A stretch of DNA of 64,000 bases from the NCBI GenBank assembly GCA_017410165.1, contig JAFQRH010000009.1, forward strand, positions 1 through 64,000. The letters run 5' to 3'. A program made the position numbers and the translations under genes. The stretch is from Alistipes sp. (lineage in GTDB: Bacteria; Bacteroidota; Bacteroidia; Bacteroidales; Rikenellaceae). Numbering within the stretch: the first letter of the stretch is position 1; each line of letters begins with the position of its first letter. Positions 9,352-17,441 of the stretch are shown here, piece after piece. The notes below the pieces were generated by a model, which worked only from the letters and a program-made list of their open reading frames with translations, was not told the DNA's origin and did not search any database.

Positions 9352-10515
9352 ATGAAAATCCAATCTATTATTAAATGTTTTGCTGCTGTGGCACTCGCTA
9401 TGACGCTTTGCATCAGCGCAGATGTTACGGCAAAACCGAAGGAGAAAAAGGCAAAGGAGAAGATTACCGATCCTCGCTTGCTGACAATTATGAAGATGCC
9501 GAAGACCACCAAGGAGTCGCAGTTCGTATCGAGAGGTACGGCTCTCAAAACGGCTCACCGCGCCGTGCAGGGTTTCGACGTAAACCAGGACGAGAGCGTT
9601 CTCTGGTTCTCGCAGCCGGGTACGTTCGGCAAATCGCAGCCGGGTTTGACGAAGGTGCACGAGAACTATATCATCCGCGTTAAGAACGGTAAGCGCGAGG
9701 CGATGACGGTTCGCTACTTCGGTAACGCCAACAACATCGCAATCGAGAGCACGCCGGAGGGCGACTACGTATGGATGGGTAGTTGCGGTACGAAGTGGAA
9801 TGGTGCATACTCTCGCACCCGTGCCGTATCGCGCTTCCTCTTCGAGCCGGGTGGCGAAATCAACGCCGGTCACGCAGGCGAGACCTACTATATGGGTGGC
9901 GAGCGTTACGTTTGGGCATCGGTTGATGTAGAGAACGATTTGCTCGGCATTACCACCCAGAAGGCAGGTACAGTCAGTATCTTTATCTACTCGCTTTCGG
10001 AGGCACGCACATTGCCTGACACCGATATCAAAATCAAAACCGAGTGGAAAGGCGAGAATATTGGCGAGTCGCAAGAGACCGTCGTTCGCACAATCAAAGG
10101 CAAGGATTTGACAACGCTCGAACCGCTCAGCTCGTTCGTCGTAGCCAAACCGGACAAGGATACCGGCAACCCTGCAAAGGATGTGAACTACTACACATTC
10201 CGTGGTTTCGATGTTGATAAGGATTATGTCTATTTCGTCGAGGGTCGTCACAACAAAGGCAACTTCAAGGGTAACGGCGAGTCGAAGGCATTTATCACCG
10301 TATTCGACCACGCAGGTCGTGTGGCATTGCCACGTCGCCGCGTAGGCGTTATCGCCGACCAGGTACTGCTCGAACTGATGGGTATCACGCCTACCGACTA
10401 CGCAGACATTTGCGGCGTTAAGGTTGTAGGCAACAAGGCATACATCGGTTTCTCGGCTTACAACAAGAGTGGCGACAAGAAGGGTCACCGCGCTTGCATC
10501 GTCAAGTACGAGTAG
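9352..10515 (+). CDS. Secreted protein of unknown function, possibly beta-propeller
   Basis: A 387-residue protein with a signal peptide (hydrophobic residues 8-23, cleavage near AKP). A Lys/Glu-rich linker follows, then a long region of alternating short beta-like strands with repeated phrases (VQGFDVNQDESVLWFSQPG, FRGFDVDKDYVYFVEG) about 180 residues apart. That internal repetition and the aromatic-rich strands suggest a beta-propeller, distantly recalling the helveticin J-type repeats. That likeness is an impression, not a match. It stands alone between a full promoter and a strong terminator. No catalytic motif is seen. Confidence 0.6.
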   Translation: MKIQSIIKCFAAVALAMTLCISADVTAKPKEKKAKEKITDPRLLTIMKMPKTTKESQFVSRGTALKTAHRAVQGFDVNQDESVLWFSQPGTFGKSQPGLTKVHENYIIRVKNGKREAMTVRYFGNANNIAIESTPEGDYVWMGSCGTKWNGAYSRTRAVSRFLFEPGGEINAGHAGETYYMGGERYVWASVDVENDLLGITTQKAGTVSIFIYSLSEARTLPDTDIKIKTEWKGENIGESQETVVRTIKGKDLTTLEPLSSFVVAKPDKDTGNPAKDVNYYTFRGFDVDKDYVYFVEGRHNKGNFKGNGESKAFITVFDHAGRVALPRRRVGVIADQVLLELMGITPTDYADICGVKVVGNKAYIGFSAYNKSGDKKGHRACIVKYE

Positions 10516-10548
10516 CGACAGCGTCCGATACGGAGACGCACAAGAAAA

Positions 10549-10584
10549 ACGGTTGCCGACCCGAAAGTCGGCAACCGTTTTCGT
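10549..10584 (+). terminator. Terminator between convergent genes
   Basis: A 12-bp perfect stem (10549-10560 with 10567-10578) with A-rich and T-rich flanks, usable from both sides. Confidence 0.85.
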
Positions 10585-10642
10585 TATTAGTTAGTTATTA
10601 GTTAGTTGTATGCCCGAATGAAGGCATAAGCAGCATAAAGTT

Positions 10643-11419
10643 CTACTTTCCGAAGTACTTGTTGAGCAAGTACGCCAAGCGATAACCGCCGTCGCGCATC
10701 TGCATATTAACCAAGTCGCGCGACAACTCGATAGTCTTCGGATTGAGTTCTTCCGTGCCAATCGGATTCCACTCGGTGATAACGGCACACTTCTCGCCAC
10801 AATCACGCGCCCAATCGTGGAACGTACCACGCTGAATCTTCTTAATCTCGCCCTTCGAGCAGTTATCAATCTGCTCGGCAATCTCGGTTGCGGAGGTCTT
10901 CTTCCACATCCACTGCGGCATCTTGTCGTAAATACCGTGGAAGGTCTTGTACTCCTTACCCTTAAACTTGCAAGGCCACTTGTAGTTGGTATTGTGCTGA
11001 TAGCAGTGTGTCGGGCAGTGCATATCGCCAACAAAGTGGAGCACCATACGCAGGTTGAACACCACCGCACTATCGGTCAGACGCTCATAATCGCTGAGGT
11101 TATACTCCGAGACGTTGAGCGAGTGTACAACATCGCCCTTGTAGAGACGCGGATTCGGATCGTACGTATGGTCGGCATACGAACTATACACGTGCCAAGC
11201 CGACGTGTAAGCAATCTCCTCATCGCGACGATGCTCGTCCATCCAAACGGCATCCTTTTTCAAATCGTAGGCGATATACTTTGCGATATTCGCCTTCGTC
11301 TTCTCGGTCAAGTGTCGCTCCGCAACAGCGATAACCACCTCGTGACCACGACGACCCCAACCAAATGCGGTTTGCGCGCACATCAGGGCTACAATCAAAA
11401 CCAGAAATGTTCTCTTCAT
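10643..11419 (-). CDS. S1/P1 family zinc-dependent nuclease, secreted
   Basis: The ATG at 11417-11419 gives 258 residues with a signal peptide ending just before the essential N-terminal Trp (AFGWGRRGHE). S1/P1 nucleases bind three zinc ions with this Trp and several His/Asp residues. Visible here are GRRGHEVV, the central LHFVGDMHCPTH motif and a later H in GTFHDWAR. They degrade single-stranded nucleic acids and 3'-nucleotides in the periplasm. The neighbour deoD (purine nucleoside phosphorylase) on the same strand suggests shared nucleotide salvage. A TTG five codons upstream is a less likely start. Confidence 0.9.
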   Translation of the reverse strand: MKRTFLVLIVALMCAQTAFGWGRRGHEVVIAVAERHLTEKTKANIAKYIAYDLKKDAVWMDEHRRDEEIAYTSAWHVYSSYADHTYDPNPRLYKGDVVHSLNVSEYNLSDYERLTDSAVVFNLRMVLHFVGDMHCPTHCYQHNTNYKWPCKFKGKEYKTFHGIYDKMPQWMWKKTSATEIAEQIDNCSKGEIKKIQRGTFHDWARDCGEKCAVITEWNPIGTEELNPKTIELSRDLVNMQMRDGGYRLAYLLNKYFGK

Positions 11420-11458
11420 ATTTTTACGTTTCAATATCTTTCGTTTGTTACATTATAT

Positions 11459-12172
11459 TTATATAATATCGAATGCAATCTCCATCATATCGGTAAAGGT
11501 CTTTTCGCGCTGCTCGGCTGTCGTCTCCTCGTGCGTCACGAGCGAATCGGAAATCGTGCAGATGCAGAGTGCCTGATTACCACTGCGCGCAGCATTCATA
11601 TAGAGAGCCGATGCCTCCATCTCAACGGCCAGCACGCCCATACGCTGCCAACGCTTCCACGCCTCTGGGTCGTCGTTGTAGAATATCTCGCTCGCAAGGA
11701 TATTGCCCACGCGGTAGTTCACACCCATCGACTCCGCCTTATCGGCAGCCGCACGCAGCATACCGTAGTCGGCAATCGGTGCAAATGCGCCCGGCAAGCG
11801 ATATTGTGCCGCATAGTTCGAATTGTCGCACGCGCCCATTGCAATCACGATGTCGCCAATATGCAGGTCGGGATGGTATGCTCCCGCCGAGCCGGTACGA
11901 ATGATGCGCTTCACGCCGTAGAAGTTGAACAACTCGAAGGTGTAGATACCAATCGACGAGATACCCATACCGTGACCCATCACCGAGACACGTTTACCCT
12001 TGTAGGTACCCGTATAGCAATACATTCCGCGCACCTGATTGACAAGTACCGGATTTTCGAGATAACGCTCTGCCATAAATTTTGCACGCAACGGATCGCC
12101 CGCCATAATCACGCGGTCGGCAATCTCGCCCGCTTTCGCTCCGATATGCGGAGTAGGTGTCATATCTGCCAT
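11459..12172 (-). CDS. deoD: Purine nucleoside phosphorylase, DeoD type
   Basis: This 237-residue hexameric phosphorylase cleaves purine (deoxy)nucleosides to base and (deoxy)ribose-1-phosphate. Conserved features are HIGAKAGEIADRVIMAGDP at the N-terminus, GHGMGISS, RTGSAGAYH, the substrate-binding VEMEASALY near residue 180, and ISDSLVTHE with the catalytic Asp. Its length is standard. It is 40 bases upstream of the S1/P1 nuclease gene on the same strand and probably shares its transcript, forming a nucleic-acid scavenging pair. Confidence 0.95.
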   Translation of the reverse strand: MADMTPTPHIGAKAGEIADRVIMAGDPLRAKFMAERYLENPVLVNQVRGMYCYTGTYKGKRVSVMGHGMGISSIGIYTFELFNFYGVKRIIRTGSAGAYHPDLHIGDIVIAMGACDNSNYAAQYRLPGAFAPIADYGMLRAAADKAESMGVNYRVGNILASEIFYNDDPEAWKRWQRMGVLAVEMEASALYMNAARSGNQALCICTISDSLVTHEETTAEQREKTFTDMMEIAFDII

Positions 12173-12265
12173 AGTTTTATTTGTTTTTTCGTTAAATAAT
12201 GTTTTCTATATTGCTCGGTTTTCGCATATTGCTTGCGCAGTCCATTCTCGCCCTGCGCACGGCGA

Positions 12266-13396
12266 CTATCGCACGTAGAATTTATAGATGCAGGTCTGAC
12301 GATAGGTTTCGCCTGCACGCAACTCCACCGACGGAAAGTTCGGATGATTCGGCGCGTCCGGATAACGCTGCGTCTCGAACACCACCGCACCACGGTACTC
12401 AATCGGACGCTCGTATTTACCGCAATACGAACCATCGAAGAAGTTGCCGCTATAAAATTGCATAGCAATCTGGTCGCTCCACACCTCGATTCCGCGACCA
12501 CTCTTCGGCTCGTACAGGTCGGCAAACTTGACAACCTCGCCATCGTCCTTTCGGTCGATAATCCAGTTATGGTCATAGCCCGCACCCATTCGCAACTGCT
12601 CGTGAGGATTGTCTATACGCTCGCCAATGGTGTGTGGCGTACGGAAATCGAACGGCGTACCATCGACCGGCATAATCTCTCCCGTCGGGATGAGTCGGCT
12701 ATCGACCGGCGTAATGTGCGACGCGGCAATGGTGAGCGTGTGGTCGAGAATCGTACCGCTACCCTCGCCGCTCAAATTAAAGAACGAGTGATGCGAAAGG
12801 TTCATCACGGTCGTCGTATCGGTCTGCGCCTCGTAGGTCACAACAAACTCGTTTCGCGGCGTAAGGGAGTAGGTCATCTCGATATGGCGATTACCCGGAA
12901 AACCATCCTGACCATCGGGCAATGTGCACTCGAAGACGATTTTATTGCTCGAATGCGACTTCACATCCCAAACGATTCTATCTACACCCAGCAGACCGCC
13001 GTGCAGCGTCTGTCCGTTATTGTTGCGCGAAAGGCGATACTCCACACCGTCGAGCGTCATCCGTCCGTCGGCGATACGGTTGGCTACGGGACCTACCGCC
13101 GCACCCAGAAAACGCTCGCCCGTGTTGTTGATATAGCGGTCGAGCGACTCGTAGCCGATGGCTATATCCGCCAAATCGCCATTACGGTCGGGCGCCCACA
13201 GAGCCACAACTCGTGCGCCAAAATTGGTAACCTGCATCGTCAGCAAACCCTCCGAAAGCGTATAGAGCGAGGTCGGTTTGCCATCAACCACCATCTCAAA
13301 CTGCTCCGGTTCTATCAACGCCACATCAAAAGATGTGGTCGAGCACCCTGCAAGCAACAGTGCAAGAGCTGCCCAAAAGGTTCCTTTCATACTCAT
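12266..13396 (-). CDS. galM: Aldose 1-epimerase (galactose mutarotase), lipoprotein
   Basis: A 376-residue enzyme interconverting alpha and beta anomers of aldoses. The N-terminus is a lipoprotein signal (lipobox LLLAGC), so it sits in the envelope, as many Bacteroidetes GalM do. Catalytic landmarks are NNNGQTLHGG, the His in NLSHHSFFNLSGEGSG, and the final base Glu in FPSVELRAGETY. A second ATG two codons in (MKGTF, start 13390) would give an equally good signal peptide. It stands alone and converges on nothing obvious; deoD is downstream on the same strand. Confidence 0.92.
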   Translation of the reverse strand: MSMKGTFWAALALLLAGCSTTSFDVALIEPEQFEMVVDGKPTSLYTLSEGLLTMQVTNFGARVVALWAPDRNGDLADIAIGYESLDRYINNTGERFLGAAVGPVANRIADGRMTLDGVEYRLSRNNNGQTLHGGLLGVDRIVWDVKSHSSNKIVFECTLPDGQDGFPGNRHIEMTYSLTPRNEFVVTYEAQTDTTTVMNLSHHSFFNLSGEGSGTILDHTLTIAASHITPVDSRLIPTGEIMPVDGTPFDFRTPHTIGERIDNPHEQLRMGAGYDHNWIIDRKDDGEVVKFADLYEPKSGRGIEVWSDQIAMQFYSGNFFDGSYCGKYERPIEYRGAVVFETQRYPDAPNHPNFPSVELRAGETYRQTCIYKFYVR

Positions 13397-13477
13397 TAAG
13401 TTTTGTTAGTGAGCCAAGTCGTCACATTTTGCAACATACAAAACTAATAAAAATTTTACAAATCTGCGAATTTTTCT

Positions 13478-13485
13478 TACCTTTG
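13478..13485 (+). promoter_or_regulatory. ung promoter -7 element
   Basis: TACCTTTG lies 28 bases before the ung ATG. Confidence 0.55.
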
Positions 13486-13513
13486 TTCTGTATCATTAAA
13501 AAATTTCTGCACT

Positions 13514-14176
13514 ATGGAGGTACGCATAGCCGAAGATTGGAAGCAGATTCTGCAACCGGAGTTCGACAAACCATACTTTGAAACGCTGACCGAGTTCGTT
13601 CGCTCGGAGTACGCTTCGCATCAGGTTTTTCCGCGCGGAGGCAACATTTTCCGCGCCTTCGACAAGTGCCCGTTCGAGCAGTTGAAGGTGGTCATCATCG
13701 GACAAGACCCCTATCACGGCGAAGGACAGGCAAACGGACTCTGCTTCTCGGTGAATGACGGTGTTGCATTTCCGCCATCGCTCAAAAACATCTTTACGGA
13801 AGTAAGCAGCGACACCGGTGCGCCAATCCCTGCAAGCGGCAATCTCGACCGTTGGGCAGAGCAGGGCGTACTGTTGCTTAACGCCGTGCTGACCGTTCGA
13901 GCCCACGAAGCGGCATCGCACGCAGGTCGCGGATGGGAACAGTTTACGGATGCCGTCGTACGAGCCATTGCCGAGCGCAAGCAGGGCGTGGTATATATGT
14001 TGTGGGGAAGTTACGCACAGCGCAAGGGTGCAATCGCCGACCCGACGCGCAACCTGATACTCAAAGCCGTGCATCCGTCGCCGCTGTCGGTCTATCGCGG
14101 ATTCTTCGGCTCGCGCCACTTTTCGCAGGCCAACGCATACCTTCAATCGCAGGGGTTAGCACCAATCGTATGGTAA
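13514..14176 (+). CDS. ung: Uracil-DNA glycosylase
   Basis: A 220-residue family 1 UDG that removes uracil from DNA. The water-activating motif GQDPYHGEGQANGLCFSV (Asp65) and the DNA-intercalating HPSPLSVYRGFFGSRHFS motif are complete, as is the uracil-contacting LLNAVLTVR. Length and order are standard. Single-gene unit upstream of metK. Confidence 0.97.
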   Translation: MEVRIAEDWKQILQPEFDKPYFETLTEFVRSEYASHQVFPRGGNIFRAFDKCPFEQLKVVIIGQDPYHGEGQANGLCFSVNDGVAFPPSLKNIFTEVSSDTGAPIPASGNLDRWAEQGVLLLNAVLTVRAHEAASHAGRGWEQFTDAVVRAIAERKQGVVYMLWGSYAQRKGAIADPTRNLILKAVHPSPLSVYRGFFGSRHFSQANAYLQSQGLAPIVW

Positions 14177-14201
14177 GCGAAGGGGCAAAACAAGCAAGAT
14201 A

Positions 14202-14233
14202 TTTGCATTTTTCAAACGCGTGACGTATCTTTG
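14202..14233 (+). promoter_or_regulatory. metK promoter
   Basis: TTTG (14202-14205), 20-base spacer, TATCTTTG (14226-14233). It sets a transcript start near 14240 and thus a leader of about 125 bases before metK. Confidence 0.75.
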
Positions 14234-14239
14234 CACCGC

Positions 14240-14325
14240 TTTTGTGGAGGGATTTGGACTGATTGCAACCACAATAAAAAATCGCTAAAACAGCAATTTT
14301 CTTGCGTACAGTCGCATTTTCTCCC
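14240..14325 (+). promoter_or_regulatory. Probable SAM riboswitch (SAM-I clan) in the metK leader
   Basis: The leader carries GTGGAGGGAT (14244-14253) and GCAACCAC (14265-14272), which pair as GTGG/CCAC and together reproduce the kink-turn/SAM-pocket core shared by SAM-I, SAM-IV and SAM-I/IV RNAs (GGAGGGA...GCAACC). GCTAAA follows at 14284, as in the J3/4 strand of these RNAs. The position upstream of SAM synthetase is the classic one. The closing P1 helix and expression platform are not evident by eye, so the subtype is open. Confidence 0.62.
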
Positions 14326-14364
14326 CATACGTACATTTTATAAACAGAGTTAAAAGGTAAAGTT

Positions 14365-15612
14365 ATGGGATTTTTGTTTACATCCGAATCGGTATCGGAA
14401 GGACATCCGGATAAAGTTTCCGACCAGATTTCGGACGCTATTCTTGACGAATTTTTACGTCGCGACCCTTCGTCGAAGGTCGCTTGCGAGACACTCTGCA
14501 CCACCGGTTTGGTGGTCGTAGCGGGCGAAGTTCGCTCGGACGCATACGTCGATATTCAGCAGACGGCTCGTCGCGTCATCGAGCGCATCGGATACAATCG
14601 CAGCGAGTTGCAGTTCGACGCCGCTTCGTGCGGAATCCTCTCGGCCATTCACGAGCAATCGTCCGACATCAATCAGGGCGTAGTGCGCGAAACCGAAGAG
14701 GAGCAAGGCGCAGGCGATCAGGGTATTATGTTTGGCTATGCAACACGCGAGTCGCGCGAGTTGATGCCGGCAACGCTTATTCTTTCGCACGTCATCCTCA
14801 AAGAGTTGGCAGACATTCGCCGCGAGGGCAAGGTTATGTGCTACCTGCGTCCGGATGCAAAGAGTCAGGTGACAATCGAATACAACGACGAGCGTCGTCC
14901 GCAACGAGTACACACCATCGTCGTATCGACACAGCACGACGAGGATGTCGATAGCGCACAAATCAAAGAGGATGTTCGCACGATACTGATTCCGCGCGTA
15001 AAGGCACGCTTGGAGCGCGCACACGACGAGTTGGCGGAGTTGATTGGCGACGACTATATCCTGCACGTAAACCCTACCGGCAAGTTTGTTATCGGAGGTC
15101 CGCACGGTGACACAGGTCTGACGGGTCGCAAGATTATCGTAGATACCTATGGTGGTCGTGGCGCACACGGCGGCGGTGCCTTCTCGGGTAAGGACTCGTC
15201 GAAGGTCGATCGTTCGGCAGCGTATGCGGCTCGCCACATCGCAAAGAATATGGTTGCGGCAGGCGTTGCAGATGAAGTACTCGTACAGTTGAGTTATGCT
15301 ATCGGTATCGCGCAGCCGCTCTCGATTTATGTCGATACGTACGGCACAAACCACCTCTCGATTAGCGAAGGTGAGATTGCCGAGCGCATCGGTCATCTGT
15401 TCGATTTGCGCCCTGCAAGCATCGTGCGCCGATTCGGACTCAATAACCCTATCTTCGAGCCGACCGCTTCGTATGGTCACTTCGGCAATCGTTCGTACGT
15501 AAAACCGGTGACGTTTATCGAAAACGGCGTGGAGGTTGAGCGCGAGGTGGAGTTCTTCGGATGGGAGAAGTTGGATGCCGTTGAGCAGATTAAAGCCGAA
15601 TTCGGACTATAA
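14365..15612 (+). CDS. metK: S-adenosylmethionine synthase
   Basis: A 415-residue enzyme forming SAM from methionine and ATP. Signature motifs are the N-terminal SESVSEGHPDKVSDQISDA, GAGDQGIMFGYA, the phosphate-binding GGAFSGKDSSKVDRSAAYAAR and the C-terminal GHFG. It is slightly longer than the E. coli enzyme (about 384), with extra residues in the middle (IHEQSSDINQG to the HTIVVSTQHDE region), as usual in Bacteroidetes. It is probably controlled by the riboswitch-like leader upstream. Confidence 0.97.
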   Translation: MGFLFTSESVSEGHPDKVSDQISDAILDEFLRRDPSSKVACETLCTTGLVVVAGEVRSDAYVDIQQTARRVIERIGYNRSELQFDAASCGILSAIHEQSSDINQGVVRETEEEQGAGDQGIMFGYATRESRELMPATLILSHVILKELADIRREGKVMCYLRPDAKSQVTIEYNDERRPQRVHTIVVSTQHDEDVDSAQIKEDVRTILIPRVKARLERAHDELAELIGDDYILHVNPTGKFVIGGPHGDTGLTGRKIIVDTYGGRGAHGGGAFSGKDSSKVDRSAAYAARHIAKNMVAAGVADEVLVQLSYAIGIAQPLSIYVDTYGTNHLSISEGEIAERIGHLFDLRPASIVRRFGLNNPIFEPTASYGHFGNRSYVKPVTFIENGVEVEREVEFFGWEKLDAVEQIKAEFGL

Positions 15613-15636
15613 TCGAGCAACCCCACGGCATACGTA

Positions 15637-15672
15637 AAATGGTGGTTATCTGCGCGATAACCACCATTTATC
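15637..15672 (+). terminator. metK terminator
   Basis: A 14-bp perfect stem (15637-15650 with 15656-15669), 24 bases after the metK stop. Confidence 0.85.
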
Positions 15673-15707
15673 ATATATTATGCAAGTTGCAAGCCCCCTC
15701 ACCTAAA

Positions 15708-15746
15708 AACAAATCCGTCCGAACTCTCATTCGGACGGATTTTTAA
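15708..15746 (-). terminator. Terminator downstream of tRNA-Arg
   Basis: A perfect stem built on AAATCCGTCCGAA/TTCGGACGGATTT, nine bases beyond the tRNA 3' end on the minus strand. The A/T flanks allow action in both directions. Confidence 0.75.
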
Positions 15747-15754
15747 GCATTTTG

Positions 15755-15828
15755 TGACTCCGACAGGATTCAAACCTGTAACCGCTTGATCCGTAGTCAA
15801 GTACTCTATTCAGTTGAGCTACGGAGCC
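15755..15828 (-). tRNA. tRNA-Arg (ACG)
   Basis: A complete cloverleaf of 74 bases. The acceptor GGCTCCG pairs with CGGAGTC, the anticodon arm is CTTGA-CTACGGA-TCAAG with anticodon ACG, and the T-arm is ACAGG-TTTGAAT-CCTGT. Discriminator A; CCA is not encoded. Confidence 0.95.
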
Positions 15829-15846
15829 ATTTGCTGAATGCGAGTG

Positions 15847-15878
15847 CAAATATAGGGCGAATTTCCGATACCACCAAA
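15847..15878 (-). promoter_or_regulatory. tRNA-Arg promoter
   Basis: On the minus strand TTTG (15875-15878), a 20-base spacer and TATATTTG (15847-15854), ending 18 bases before the tRNA. Confidence 0.7.
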
Positions 15879-16012
15879 TAATTTCGTAAAAAAATTGAAA
15901 AAAATTCGCTTTTCAGTGCTCCACGACACCGATTTCCGCCCACTATGCGCCACATAACGCACAACAGCATAGCAAGATAATCGGCCCGCGAGCGCAACGA
16001 ACAACAAAATCG

Positions 16013-17212
16013 CTACTCCTGCATCTTTTTTGCCAATCCGCCTTCGGATGTTTCACGATAGAGCGACGGAAGGTTGTGGCCGGTCTCGTTCATCACCTCA
16101 ACAACCTTATCGAACGACACCAAATGCGAACCATCGGAGAGCGTTGCGTAGGTGTTGGCATCGAATGCACGAGCCGCAGCAATCGCATTACGCTCGATGC
16201 AAGGCACCTGAACAAGGCCGCAAACCGGGTCGCACGTGAGGCCAAGGTGGTGTTCCAGACCCATCTCGGCAGCATACTCGATTTGAGCCGGCGTTCCGCC
16301 AAAGAGTTGGCAGGCAGCCGCAGCCGCCATAGCGCACGCTACGCCAATTTCGCCCTGACAGCCAACTTCAGCACCCGAAATGCTGGAATTGTGCTTCACG
16401 ACATTTCCGAACAGACCCGCCGTAGCCAATGCTCGCAGGACACGGATGCGAAGAAAGTCGCGCGAGGTGGTGAGGTGGTAGATAACCGCCGGCAGCACAC
16501 CGCACGAGCCACAGGTCGGAGCCGTCACTACCCTGCCGCCCGAAGCATTCTCTTCGGCCACAGCAAGAGCGTAGGCGTAGATCTTCGCACGCGACGAGAG
16601 CGAGTCAGTAAAGCTCTTCGATTTGACAAAATATGTACTCGCTTTACGCGCCACCTTCAAACCGCCCGGCAGCACGCCATCGTTATTCAGACCACTCTTA
16701 ATCGTCTCGCACATAACCGTCCAGACCGTATCCAGATAGTCCCAAATCTCTTTACCCTCGCAATCCTCGACATACTCCCAATAGGTCTTTCCCTCGCGAT
16801 AGCACCAATCCTTGATTTCGCGAATGGTGTTCATCATATATACCTGTTGCTTGTCGGTCGGGCGCGTCTGCTCGTTAGCCAAAGCTCCGCCACCGACGCT
16901 ATATATAACCCACTCATCGAGGAGTTCTTCGCCTCGAAACGCCTCGAAACGCATTCCGTTTGGATGGAACGGAAGAACCGTATCCGGCTCCCATACGATT
17001 TCGAGCGGAGCAACGGGTTGTAGTACCGATTCAATCGCCTTGTCGGTCAAGTGACCTCGACCCGTAGCGGCAAGTGAACCGTAAAGTGTCACGCGGTAAC
17101 GCTCGGCATTAGGCGCGCGCTTAACAAACTGTTCGGCAGCGAGTTTCGGGCCCATCGTATGGCTACTCGACGGACCGTAACCTATCTTGTATAACTCTCT
17201 TAATGATTCCAT
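16013..17212 (-). CDS. sdaA: L-serine ammonia-lyase (L-serine dehydratase), iron-sulfur type
   Basis: Single-chain, 399 residues, converting L-serine to pyruvate and ammonia. The beta-like N-terminal part has IGYGPSSSHTMGPKLAAEQF, and the alpha part has APTCGSCGVLPAV, GCQGEIGVACAMAAAA and the cluster cysteines in LTCDPVCGLVQVPCIERNA. The [4Fe-4S] ligands are thus present. The ATG at 17210-17212 (MESLREL) is chosen because homologous sequence begins there; the frame extends 25 codons upstream without support. A full promoter lies 22 bases upstream. Confidence 0.95.
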   Translation of the reverse strand: MESLRELYKIGYGPSSSHTMGPKLAAEQFVKRAPNAERYRVTLYGSLAATGRGHLTDKAIESVLQPVAPLEIVWEPDTVLPFHPNGMRFEAFRGEELLDEWVIYSVGGGALANEQTRPTDKQQVYMMNTIREIKDWCYREGKTYWEYVEDCEGKEIWDYLDTVWTVMCETIKSGLNNDGVLPGGLKVARKASTYFVKSKSFTDSLSSRAKIYAYALAVAEENASGGRVVTAPTCGSCGVLPAVIYHLTTSRDFLRIRVLRALATAGLFGNVVKHNSSISGAEVGCQGEIGVACAMAAAAACQLFGGTPAQIEYAAEMGLEHHLGLTCDPVCGLVQVPCIERNAIAAARAFDANTYATLSDGSHLVSFDKVVEVMNETGHNLPSLYRETSEGGLAKKMQE

Positions 17213-17233
17213 AACATTGAGTGTTTGGTTATG

Positions 17234-17267
17234 CAAATATAGCGAAAATTTGCAATCTTCGTACAAA
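17234..17267 (-). promoter_or_regulatory. sdaA promoter
   Basis: Minus strand TTTG (17264-17267), 22-base spacer, TATATTTG (17234-17241). Confidence 0.6.
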
Positions 17268-17391
17268 ACAGCCCAATCAGCGCACATTTAACACACAAAA
17301 ACCCGCCGAGAATTGCCCACCGATGCGAAACGAGCCAAAGAAAATCGAGCGAAACGAAGGGCAAAAATTTTCATTTTTCGTTTATTTGTAC

Positions 17392-17399
17392 TATCTTTG
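17392..17399 (+). promoter_or_regulatory. lon promoter -7 element
   Basis: TATCTTTG lies 42 bases before the lon ATG and heads the long plus-strand run of genes to about 28694. Confidence 0.6.
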
Positions 17400-17441
17400 T
17401 ATGTTATATATACACACAAGAACATAAAGACGAAAAAAGAT

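Noticed and set aside
16013..17287. Starting serine dehydratase 25 codons upstream
   Set aside because: The extension covers the promoter and has no likeness to the family; the ATG at 17212 begins the conserved sequence.
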